Part shown: positions 1 to 5,417 of the stretch, piece after piece
Position numbering within the stretch: the stretch's first letter is position 1
Layout of the letters: each line of letters starts with the position of its first letter
NCBI GenBank assembly: GCA_009774345.1
Contig: VSNR01000236.1
Location: 1 to 5,474, forward strand
DNA: 5,474 nucleotides
Direction of reading: 5' to 3'
Source of the DNA: Lachnospiraceae bacterium
GTDB lineage: Bacteria > Bacillota > Clostridia > Lachnospirales > Lachnospiraceae
Translations under genes and position numbers: made by a program
Notes under the pieces: model-generated
Told to the model about the DNA's origin: nothing
The model's database searches: none
Seen by the model: only the letters and a program-made list of their open reading frames with translations

Positions 1-101
1 AGATTATTAACTTTATTTCATTTTATTTTTCAAGAAAGGTAAATATGTAAATAAATTGTTAAAAGACAGGCTGTAGGAATCCAAAGAAAGGAGAAGACTG
101 G
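1..101. other. AT-rich intergenic leader ahead of the zinc-ribbon gene
   Basis: This stretch is strongly AT-rich, with several T runs, and I find no coding frame in it. The reading frame of the following small gene is closed by a TAA at 60-62, so that gene cannot begin much further upstream. Several -10-like hexamers occur (for example TAAATA at 40-45 and TAAATT at 52-57), but none has a convincing -35 partner at 16-18 bp, so I do not name a promoter. The T-rich first 30 bases could be the tail of a terminator for a gene lying to the left of the window, which cannot be judged here. Confidence 0.5.
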
Positions 102-278
102 TTGAAAATATTTTTTTGCAAAAAGTGCAGAGTGATTGATTATTCAGACGGAAAGTGCCCCAAATGCGGCAGCTTCGAAACCAATGAGGCAAGTCTGGAT
201 TTTCTATTATTTGGTAAGATAAAAAGAGATACGACAAAAATATCAGAAAACATTGACTATTGCGCAAAATGGATATAG
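102..278 (+). CDS. Small zinc-ribbon protein, 58 aa, TTG start
   Basis: The frame opens with TTG at 102, which follows AAGGAG (88-93) at an 8-nt spacing, and ends at TAG 276-278. No ATG or GTG start exists between the upstream in-frame stop (60-62) and the TTG. The peptide begins MKIFFCKKC and has a CxxC pair at residues 6/9 and a CPKCG pair at 19/22, nine residues apart, the usual knuckle spacing of a rubredoxin-like or zinc-ribbon fold. A fifth cysteine (54) lies near the C-terminus in a basic tail. The two CxxC knuckles predict one bound Zn(II) or possibly Fe; the function is unknown. No membrane segment or signal peptide is visible. It ends 83 nt before the CheA gene on the same strand, and a promoter for the downstream operon overlaps its last codons, so it may be a separate unit or the operon's first gene by read-through. 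The short length is the main doubt; the strong ribosome binding site and paired CxxC motifs argue that it is real. Confidence 0.72.
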   Translation: MKIFFCKKCRVIDYSDGKCPKCGSFETNEASLDFLLFGKIKRDTTKISENIDYCAKWI

Positions 279-281
279 AAT
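253..281 (+). promoter_or_regulatory. Predicted sigma-A promoter for the cheA operon
   Basis: A -35 hexamer TTGACT (253-258) and a -10 hexamer TAGAAT (276-281) are separated by exactly 17 bp, and each matches the housekeeping consensus at five of six positions. Transcription would start near 288-289, giving a leader of about 73 nt before the CheA start codon. The promoter overlaps the 3' end of the zinc-ribbon gene. It is the best promoter-like site I found in the window. There is no flagellar/chemotaxis sigma-D-type motif here. Confidence 0.6.
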
Positions 282-293
282 TGTAGATAGATG

Positions 294-317
294 TATTGTG
301 CAAAAGGCAGCACAATA
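294..317. promoter_or_regulatory. Inverted repeat just downstream of the predicted transcription start
   Basis: TATTGTGC (294-301) and GCACAATA (310-317) are perfect inverted copies, separated by the 8-nt loop AAAAGGCA. Relative to the predicted start near 288 the repeat occupies about +6 to +30, a usual place for a repressor operator, and as RNA it could form an 8-bp hairpin in the 5' leader. No T run follows, so it is not an intrinsic terminator. Whether it works as DNA operator or RNA hairpin cannot be told from sequence. Confidence 0.5.
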
Positions 318-361
318 TGAACAGACGTAAGATTAATGTTTTATATGGAAGGGGTGCCTAC

Positions 362-2506
362 ATGGCTGAGGAATTCAATTTAGACGGAATGGTGGACATA
401 TATATTTATGAGAATGGCCAGCTTTTGGAAAATCTAGAGGAGATTGTACTTGAGACGAAAGATGATGATGCGTTTGACGAGAACAGTATCAATGAGATCT
501 TTCGAATCATGCACACGATCAAAGGCTCTTCGGGAGTCATGATGTATGATAACATTATGAAGGTGTCCCACAAGCTAGAGGACATATTTTACTATTTGCG
601 GGAAAATGTTGGTATTAAAGAACCACATATGGAACTCACTGACATTGTTTTTCAGGTTATGGACTTTATCAATGGAGAGATGGAGAAAATCAAAGAGGGA
701 AATGATCCAGACGGGGACAACTCCCAATTGATTGAGATGATGGAGAAGTTCCTTGTAAAGTTAAAAGGTGCCATTGACGAAGCGGGCAGTACTGCGCCAG
801 AACAGCCCAAGCCCAAAGCGGAGACATCCTCCTCGGCAGGAATGGATCTGGGACCGAATCAGTTCTATATCGCACCGCAGGCATCAGGTACGGCGAAATG
901 TTTCCGCATCAAGATCACATATCATGAAGATACCCAGATGAGCAACCTGCGCGCATATTCTGCTACATATGCCTTGAAGGAGTACACAGAGGATGTTCAT
1001 TATACGCCGGAGGATATTCTCACAGATGAAACCTCGTCGGAAACAATACTGGCAGATGGATTTCAGATGCTTGTCCGTGGTGATTTCACGGAGGAGAAGC
1101 TCCATGAACTGCTTGACACGACCTCAGAGATCCGGGATTTGCTGATTTCAGAGTGCACGAATGCCGAGTTTGAAAGAGGCTTCTCAGGAGAGCCGGTACA
1201 GGAGGAGAGCAGCGCCGCGCCGGAGGAGAGCCCAGAAGCGCAGAAGAAGGAAGCTGAACCCCAGCCGGGTGATTATGTCATTCAGAAGGAAGCCGGTAAG
1301 GCAAAGCAGATTACAAAGAAAAAGAAAAAAGAAACCAAACAGGCGTTTATGAGCGTCAGCATTGACAAGATGAACATGCTGATGGACTTGATGGGCGAGA
1401 TGGTTATTGCAGAGTCGGTAGTTCTTCAAAATCCTGATTTACAGGTGCCCAATCTTGACTTGTCCAATTTCCAGAAAGCTGCGTCACAGTTGTCAAAGAT
1501 CACGACAGAGATGCAGGAGCTCATCATGTCGATGCGAATGATGCCGCTTACAAACACGTTCCAGAAGATGAACAGAACTGTGTTTGACATGTCGAGAAAG
1601 CTCGGGAAAAATATTGAGTTCGAGATGATTGGCGACAACACAGAAGTAGATAAAAACATTATCGAAAATATATCAGACCCATTGATGCATCTGGTTCGAA
1701 ATTCCGTTGATCACGGTGTGGAGATGCCAGAGGAACGGGCTGCCGCCGGAAAGACAGAACCGGCAAAAGTGACACTCGAAGCAAAGAATGAAGGCGGAAA
1801 AGTATGGATTTCTGTTCGTGATAACGGCAAGGGGCTCAACAGAAGCAAACTGTACAAGAAAGCGTGGGAGAATGGCATTCTTCCAGACAACCGTGTTGAG
1901 AGTGATTACACAGATAAGGAAATTTTTCAATTTATCACATATCCTGGATTTTCAACAAAGGAAAAGGTCACAGAGTTTTCGGGGCGCGGTGTAGGAATGG
2001 ACGTGGTGGTAAAGAACATTCAGAAGATTGGCGGTGTGCTGGACATTGAGTCTGTCGAGGGTGAAGGTACTACAATGACCATGAAGATTCCGCTGACGAT
2101 GGCAATCATAGATGGTATCGTCATGAGAAATGGCAATACGAAGTTTGTCATGGAAACGGGTGCGATCAAGCAGTTTATCCGTGTGACAGACAACCAGCTC
2201 ATTCATGAGCCAAACGGTGAGGAGTATGTCATGATACGCGGTGAATGTTATCCGATTCTTCGTCTCAGCCAGAAATATAATCTGGAAGATGCCGTTACAG
2301 ATGTGGAAGATGGCGTGATGCTTCTGCTTGAATATGAAGGAAATACACTCTGCGTGCTGATTGATGAATTGATTGGAACACAGGAGATCGTTGTAAAACC
2401 AATACCGCCCTATGTCAAGAAAGTGCATGGCATTTCTGGATGTACACAGCTTGGCGACGGCAGTATTGCACTGATACTTGATGTGAGCGGGCTGATGCAG
2501 GATTAA
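362..2506 (+). CDS. cheA: CheA-type sensor histidine kinase, 714 aa
   Basis: The ATG at 362 follows GGAAGGGG (347-354) at a 7-nt spacing and is preferred over a TTG at 296 that lies inside the leader hairpin. Domains in order: P1/Hpt (about 1-130) with phospho-acceptor His51 in HTIKGSSG and the supporting His70 and Glu73; a P2-like regulator-docking domain (about 179-264); an acidic, proline-rich linker ending in a lysine run (about 265-327); P3 dimerisation helices (about 328-400); P4 ATPase with N box HLVRNSVDHG (443-452, Asn447), G1 box DNGKGL (487-492), F box (Phe530, Thr532) and G2 box GRGVGMD (541-547); and a C-terminal CheW-like P5 domain (from about 580). All residues known to be needed for autophosphorylation are present, and the length matches the family (about 650-720). 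CheA normally phosphorylates CheY and CheB on the inner face of receptor arrays. Here the next genes are a separate Hpt protein, a membrane protein and an OmpR-type regulator, with no receptor or CheY, so the true partner may be a transcription factor. The chemotaxis name is by family only. Confidence 0.95.
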   Translation: MAEEFNLDGMVDIYIYENGQLLENLEEIVLETKDDDAFDENSINEIFRIMHTIKGSSGVMMYDNIMKVSHKLEDIFYYLRENVGIKEPHMELTDIVFQVMDFINGEMEKIKEGNDPDGDNSQLIEMMEKFLVKLKGAIDEAGSTAPEQPKPKAETSSSAGMDLGPNQFYIAPQASGTAKCFRIKITYHEDTQMSNLRAYSATYALKEYTEDVHYTPEDILTDETSSETILADGFQMLVRGDFTEEKLHELLDTTSEIRDLLISECTNAEFERGFSGEPVQEESSAAPEESPEAQKKEAEPQPGDYVIQKEAGKAKQITKKKKKETKQAFMSVSIDKMNMLMDLMGEMVIAESVVLQNPDLQVPNLDLSNFQKAASQLSKITTEMQELIMSMRMMPLTNTFQKMNRTVFDMSRKLGKNIEFEMIGDNTEVDKNIIENISDPLMHLVRNSVDHGVEMPEERAAAGKTEPAKVTLEAKNEGGKVWISVRDNGKGLNRSKLYKKAWENGILPDNRVESDYTDKEIFQFITYPGFSTKEKVTEFSGRGVGMDVVVKNIQKIGGVLDIESVEGEGTTMTMKIPLTMAIIDGIVMRNGNTKFVMETGAIKQFIRVTDNQLIHEPNGEEYVMIRGECYPILRLSQKYNLEDAVTDVEDGVMLLLEYEGNTLCVLIDELIGTQEIVVKPIPPYVKKVHGISGCTQLGDGSIALILDVSGLMQD

Positions 2507-2520
2507 TGGAGGATGACTAC

Positions 2521-2871
2521 ATGGATGCAGATCAGAAGAAGATGTTGGAGGAAAAAGGATTTGACGTAGACGGCACGATGAAACGCTTTTTAAATAATGA
2601 GACTTTATATCTGAAATGTCTCAGGAAATTTCTTGATGATTCTAGTTTTGACAAAATCAAAGCAGCCTACATGAGCGGAAACTGCAAGGAGGCTTTTGAG
2701 GGAGCACATACGATGAAAGGATTTGTGTCAAATCTTGGCATCAATGAATTATACCATTTGCTGATTCCGATGGTAGAGAAGCTCCGGGTGCAGGATATGA
2801 ATCTCGATGCGGAGATGCAGCAGTTGGAAGCACTGTATCAGGAGACTTATAAAGTCATAGAAGAGCTTTAG
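2521..2871 (+). CDS. Single-domain Hpt phosphotransfer protein, 116 aa
   Basis: I place the start at ATG 2521 because GGAGGA (2508-2513) sits 7 nt before it. An alternative ATG at 2506 overlaps the CheA stop codon (TAATG) and would add five residues, but has no good ribosome binding site. The product is one helical domain with AHTMKGFVSNLG at residues 62-73, which matches the Hpt signature; His63 is the predicted phospho-accepting residue, and Lys66 and Gly67 are the usual supports. It has no catalytic ATPase part, no receiver and no membrane segment, so it can only take and pass on a phosphoryl group in the cytoplasm. It starts 14 nt after CheA and is surely co-transcribed with it. A free Hpt beside a CheA that already has its own P1 domain is unusual. 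It may shuttle phosphate to or from the response regulator encoded two genes downstream, or act as a phosphate sink; the sequence does not decide between these. Confidence 0.9.
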   Translation: MDADQKKMLEEKGFDVDGTMKRFLNNETLYLKCLRKFLDDSSFDKIKAAYMSGNCKEAFEGAHTMKGFVSNLGINELYHLLIPMVEKLRVQDMNLDAEMQQLEALYQETYKVIEEL

Positions 2872-2903
2872 AATTAGAGCTCGGCGAAAGGCAGGGTGTA
2901 CCG

Positions 2904-3467
2904 ATGGCAGATAAGACAGAGTGGGTTGTGAATGGGTTCCAGTTTGGAACCCAGCAGGATGCAGAGCTTGCTCAAAATGAGAAAGTCCGCATAGAGCGTC
3001 TGGAGGAGAAACTGGATTACCAGAATCAGGAGATGGTCTATGCAGTATATAAAAAGGCAGTCAACAACCGCGTATTTAGAACGCCTGTGGGGTATGATTT
3101 TCTCAAAAGGCTGCAACGGATATTACATGAAAATGCGCAGGAAGACATTGCCAATATCCCCGTATATGGGGTATACAGTATGCGTGAGAGTGCAAACCCA
3201 GCGATCGAGCGGATACAGGCAAGCCGTAAACCTGTAAAGGAAAAACCAAAACAGGAATTTTTCAGCAGGAAAACATCAATAATAGTGAATATCGGGATGC
3301 TGGTTTTGGTGATTGTCATGTTTGTGATAGCGACTACAGGTTCGAATCCGACTATCATAAATTACGAAAGGACGCTTCAAAATCGTTACGCCGAATGGGA
3401 ACAGCAGCTATCCGACAGAGAGCAGGTAATCAGAGAGAAAGAAAAAGAGCTATTGATTTCCGAGTAA
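2904..3467 (+). CDS. Single-pass membrane protein of unknown function, 187 aa
   Basis: The ATG at 2904 follows a moderate ribosome binding site (GGCAGGG, about 2890-2896), 32 nt after the Hpt gene. I do not recognise the family. Residues 1-120 are soluble and mostly charged, with a predicted helical stretch rich in Glu, Lys and Arg at about 23-45. A basic patch (Arg108 to Lys123) precedes one hydrophobic segment at about 125-145, and the last 40 residues form a strongly charged, Glu/Arg/Lys/Gln-rich helix that could be a coiled coil. No signal-peptide cleavage site is seen. By the positive-inside rule the N-terminal part faces the cytoplasm and the C-terminal helix lies outside, though charges are also dense on the outer side. 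Its place between an Hpt gene and a response regulator gene suggests that it anchors the complex or senses the envelope; this is inference from position only. The N-terminal domain has no HAMP, PAS or MCP-like hairpin that I can see. Confidence 0.85.
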   Translation: MADKTEWVVNGFQFGTQQDAELAQNEKVRIERLEEKLDYQNQEMVYAVYKKAVNNRVFRTPVGYDFLKRLQRILHENAQEDIANIPVYGVYSMRESANPAIERIQASRKPVKEKPKQEFFSRKTSIIVNIGMLVLVIVMFVIATTGSNPTIINYERTLQNRYAEWEQQLSDREQVIREKEKELLISE

Positions 3468-3488
3468 AAGGTAAGGATAAGATCTTGT

Positions 3489-4163
3489 ATGAATAAACTT
3501 AAAATACTCGTGGTGGACGACGAGAGCAGAATGCGGAAGCTTGTCAAGGACTTTCTTGTAAAACAGAATTATGAAGTGCTGGAAGCAGAAGACGGCAGTC
3601 AGGCAGTGGATTTATTCTTTGAACAGCAGGATATCGCCCTGATCATACTTGATGTCATGATGCCCAAAATGGACGGCTGGCAGGTGTGCAGGGAAATCAG
3701 AAATTATTCAAAAGTTCCCATCATCATGTTGACAGCTCGAACAGATGAACGAGACGAGCTTCAGGGTTTTCAACTGGGAGTAGATGAGTATATCGCGAAG
3801 CCTTTCAGTCCAAAAATCTTGGTGGCGAGAGTGGAAGCCATACTGCGCAGAACCAATCAGCTCACAGAGAGCGAAGTCCTCGAATATGGCGGAATATCCA
3901 TCGACAAGGCAGCGCATGTCGTCACAATCGACGGTGCAAGCATTGATCTGAGCTTTAAAGAGTTTGAACTGCTGACGTATTTTATGGAAAATAAGGGAAT
4001 TGCCCTGTCTAGGGAAAAAATCCTCAACAGCGTATGGAATTATGACTATTTCGGTGATGCCCGCACAATCGACACCCATGTAAAGAAACTCAGAAGCAAA
4101 ATGGGAAACAAGGGTGACTTAATTAAAACAGTCTGGGGAATGGGCTACAAGCTCGAAGTGTAA
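3489..4163 (+). CDS. OmpR/PhoB-family response regulator, 224 aa
   Basis: The ATG at 3489 lies 21 nt after the membrane-protein gene and behind AAGGA (3473-3477) at an 11-nt spacing. Residues 1-120 form a receiver: acidic pair Asp10/Asp11, phospho-acceptor Asp55 in LDVMMPKMDG, switch residues Thr82 and Tyr101, and Lys104 in the KPF motif. A short linker leads to a winged-helix DNA-binding domain (about 129-224), with the recognition helix at about 190-205 (DARTIDTHVKKLR) and the usual wing GMGYKLEV at the C-terminus. It should dimerise on phosphorylation and bind direct repeats in promoters. Length and all key residues are normal for the family. Most such genes are followed by a HisKA sensor kinase; here no kinase follows, and the only kinase in the operon is CheA. 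A phosphoryl path from CheA or the Hpt protein to Asp55 is therefore plausible, but a sensor kinase encoded elsewhere is equally possible. The stop is followed directly by the repeat-rich non-coding region. Confidence 0.94.
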   Translation: MNKLKILVVDDESRMRKLVKDFLVKQNYEVLEAEDGSQAVDLFFEQQDIALIILDVMMPKMDGWQVCREIRNYSKVPIIMLTARTDERDELQGFQLGVDEYIAKPFSPKILVARVEAILRRTNQLTESEVLEYGGISIDKAAHVVTIDGASIDLSFKEFELLTYFMENKGIALSREKILNSVWNYDYFGDARTIDTHVKKLRSKMGNKGDLIKTVWGMGYKLEV

Positions 4164-4236
4164 AAGGGTACATTGTAGAAAAAGAATGTAGCATTTACAA
4201 GGGTTTGAGGGCATTCCGGCAGACATGGAAAAAGGG

Positions 4237-4381
4237 AAAAACTACCAAAATCTACCGAATAGATAAGATTCTATGGAAAATATGGTATTTAATGGAAAAG
4301 AAAGCCCTATATGGAGTGGCTGGAAAGCTTGAAAAACAGGGATTTCTGGGAAAAACTACCAGATTTGAGAAAAAACTACCA
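4237..4381 (+). repeat. CTACC-centred short repeats (AAAAACTACCA)
   Basis: The 11-mer AAAAACTACCA occurs exactly at 4237-4247, 4351-4361 and 4371-4381, and a degenerate copy AAAATCTACCG starts at 4247. The first two exact copies also share a preceding GGG. CTACC starts at 4242, 4252, 4356 and 4376, so neighbouring copies are 10 and 20 bp apart and the two pairs are separated by 104 bp. All are on one strand and near whole helical turns, which suits a protein-binding array better than chance. The function is unknown. Confidence 0.6.
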
Positions 4382-4420
4382 AAAGGAAATTTGGGAGATT
4401 TGGGAACATTTTTTCAATGG

Positions 4421-4510
4421 TGACAGCCAGTGACATAGAGATGACAAGGCAAAACGCAAAAGAGTACTGGAAAATCAAGGCTTGCAGAACATGATGACAA
4501 GATGACAGAA
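4421..4510 (+). repeat. 163-bp-period duplication, copy A, with five TGACA boxes
   Basis: TGACA boxes begin at 4421, 4431, 4442, 4495 and 4503, all on the plus strand. The 90 bases align without gaps to 4584-4673 at 64 of 90 identities by my count, with the boxes and a core (GGAAAATCAAGGCTTG at 4469-4484) best kept. Box gaps are 10, 11, 53 and 8 bp. The rest has drifted, so selection seems to act on the boxes. No reading frame fits both copies well. Confidence 0.75.
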
Positions 4511-4540
4511 CTTTAAAAAAGAATAGAGTATGAATGTTTA

Positions 4541-4570
4541 GGGGTTTTATTCCATATGGGATAAAACCCC
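4541..4570. repeat. 30-bp near-perfect palindrome
   Basis: GGGGTTTTAT (4541-4550) and ATAAAACCCC (4561-4570) are perfect inverted copies around TCCATATGGG, which itself contains the palindrome CCATATGG. As RNA or single-stranded DNA it folds into a 13-bp hairpin (with one T-G pair) and an ATAT loop. No T run follows on either strand, so an intrinsic terminator is unlikely despite the strong stem. It lies between the two copies of the 163-bp-period repeat. A dimeric-protein operator or a hairpin origin are alternatives. Confidence 0.75.
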
Positions 4571-4583
4571 GATTTCGTAAGAG

Positions 4584-4673
4584 TGACAAGGAATGACAGG
4601 GAGGTGACAAAGCAGAATGAACAGAAACGCAGGAAAATCAAGGCTTGTAGAGAATGGTGACAAAATGACAAGT
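4584..4673 (+). repeat. 163-bp-period duplication, copy B, with five TGACA boxes
   Basis: TGACA boxes begin at 4584, 4594, 4605, 4658 and 4666, each exactly 163 bp after its partner in copy A, so the 10, 11, 53 and 8 bp gaps are reproduced. The shared core lies at 4632-4647. The consensus of the ten boxes is RRTGACAR. A shorter AAAATCAAG at 4711-4719 recalls the core but has no boxes around it, so a third copy is not supported. Confidence 0.75.
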
Positions 4674-4681
4674 CAAACAGG

Positions 4682-4754
4682 CATCTATGTTTAGACAGGA
4701 CAGCATAATAAAAATCAAGAAATCAACGGTGGATATTCTTCATAAACATAGATG
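4682..4754. repeat. 12-bp perfect inverted repeat enclosing 49 bp
   Basis: CATCTATGTTTA (4682-4693) and TAAACATAGATG (4743-4754) are exact inverted copies bounding a 73-bp unit. The 49-bp inside is A-rich, has no stable internal stem that I can see and cannot code for a transposase. It could be a small non-autonomous inserted element with terminal repeats, a long-range RNA stem or a protein-binding pair. I see no clear target-site duplication just outside the arms. Confidence 0.65.
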
Positions 4755-4898
4755 TGATTATCCCAGACAATGAAAAAATCCAGAAACAGCATGAACAAAA
4801 ATTCGAGCATAGGAATATTTGGAAGTGCACCCACAAAACAGAGGTGATACCCCAAAAAAGGCTTATATATTATACCACCCCCAATAGGGGAGATGGAG

Positions 4899-4955
4899 AT
4901 GAGGAAAAACTATGCCCAGACGAGGAAAGTGAATAAGGATAAACCAGACAAATAA
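4899..4955 (+). CDS. Possible 18-aa basic leader peptide
   Basis: ATG at 4899 follows AGGGGAG (4886-4892) at a 6-nt spacing and reads MRKNYAQTRKVNKDKPDK before TAA at 4953-4955. It is 70 nt upstream of the gene at 5025. The ribosome binding site is as good as those of the real genes, but such a short frame can arise by chance in purine-rich DNA. If translated it could couple or attenuate expression of the next gene; nothing else supports it. Confidence 0.2.
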   Translation: MRKNYAQTRKVNKDKPDK

Positions 4956-5024
4956 AAGATAAGGCATTTTGAGAAACAAATAAAAAATGCTGGGAACAGC
5001 GTGGAAAGAAAGAGGTAAAATATT

Positions 5025-5417
5025 ATGTGTTTGTTTTTAGTTGATGCTATGTATCTTGGAAACCGTCTGATTGGATATGAGGTATACGAATCAAAAAGCA
5101 TGGGATTTATCGGCATGACCGAGAAGCAGATTATTGACAAGCTGAGCAGGGATGAAAAGGTTTATGGGTTCTGGCTGAAAAATGATGTGGAAGCAGCAAA
5201 AGAAGTTCTTGAACTGGATGAGGAAGGATTCAGCATGAAGAACCTGCAAGTGAAGAGTGGTGTAAATACCCTTACATGGTTAAAAGAGAGTGAGAACAAT
5301 GATATCAATATCAGTTTAATTGTGGTAAAGGTAATCAATGAGAAAAACAAGAAGCCTGTCTATGAAACGGTAAACGCAAGACATGCAAGAGTGACATATT
5401 GTTGTCCAGCGAATTAG
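5025..5417 (+). CDS. Hypothetical protein, 130 aa
   Basis: ATG at 5025 follows AGAGG (5011-5015) at a 9-nt spacing, and the frame ends at TAG 5415-5417. I do not recognise the family. The protein starts with a short hydrophobic stretch (MCLFLVDAMYL), too short for a membrane span, then alternates beta-like and charged helical segments (for example GMTEKQIIDKL at about 30-40) and looks cytoplasmic. The C-terminus is odd: it ends TYCCPAN, while a second frame becomes open just there and stays open to the window edge (from about 5393), so a late frameshift or an overlapping next gene is possible. It lies downstream of the repeat array and may belong to the same element. The clear ribosome binding site and normal codon use suggest that it is a real gene. 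Confidence 0.7.
   Translation: MCLFLVDAMYLGNRLIGYEVYESKSMGFIGMTEKQIIDKLSRDEKVYGFWLKNDVEAAKEVLELDEEGFSMKNLQVKSGVNTLTWLKESENNDINISLIVVKVINEKNKKPVYETVNARHARVTYCCPAN

Larger units (their letters stand above)
4164..5024. other. Repeat-rich 861-bp intergenic region without a convincing gene
   Basis: The plus strand is markedly A- and G-rich, and the open frames on either strand are short, lack good start sites and owe their length to repeats. The region contains four CTACC-centred repeats, a 163-bp tandem duplication with ten TGACA boxes, a 30-bp palindrome and a 12-bp inverted repeat, each listed separately. Smaller structures are TACATT/AATGTA (4169-4174 and 4185-4190), CCCC/GGGG around AATA (4879-4890) and GCATTTT/AAAATGC (4964-4970 and 4984-4990). 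I find no clear intrinsic terminator for the upstream operon: the only T6 run (4409-4414) lacks a stable stem in front. Possible roles are a replication or transfer origin of an integrated element, an operator array, or a long structured leader for the gene at 5025. Confidence 0.6.

Noticed and set aside
296..361. Upstream TTG start extending CheA by 22 residues
   Set aside because: The ATG at 362 has a strong ribosome binding site, and CheA P1 homology begins just after it; the TTG at 296 lies inside the leader inverted repeat without a binding site.
1313..1333. A-rich slippery site in the CheA linker that might cause programmed frameshifting
   Set aside because: The AAAAAAG heptamer is not in the phase needed for -1 slippage, and the run simply encodes the lysine-rich linker.
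1952..2428. 158-codon minus-strand frame inside cheA
   Set aside because: It lies wholly antisense to the conserved ATPase and CheW-like parts of CheA, is rich in His and Phe as antisense frames often are, and has no recognisable domain.
4379..4414. Intrinsic terminator ending in T6
   Set aside because: The only stem available is CCAAA/TTTGG, short and AT-rich, and the T run is several bases away from it.
4205..4423. 72-codon plus-strand frame with repeated KTT motifs
   Set aside because: It starts at a TTG without a usable ribosome binding site, and the motif repeats come from the CTACC DNA repeats; a non-coding array explains it better.
4356..4610. 84-codon minus-strand frame
   Set aside because: It runs through the TGACA array and the palindrome, has low-complexity composition and no convincing start site.
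4754..4936. 60-codon plus-strand frame
   Set aside because: It begins inside an arm of the 12-bp inverted repeat without a ribosome binding site, and its composition does not look like a folded protein.
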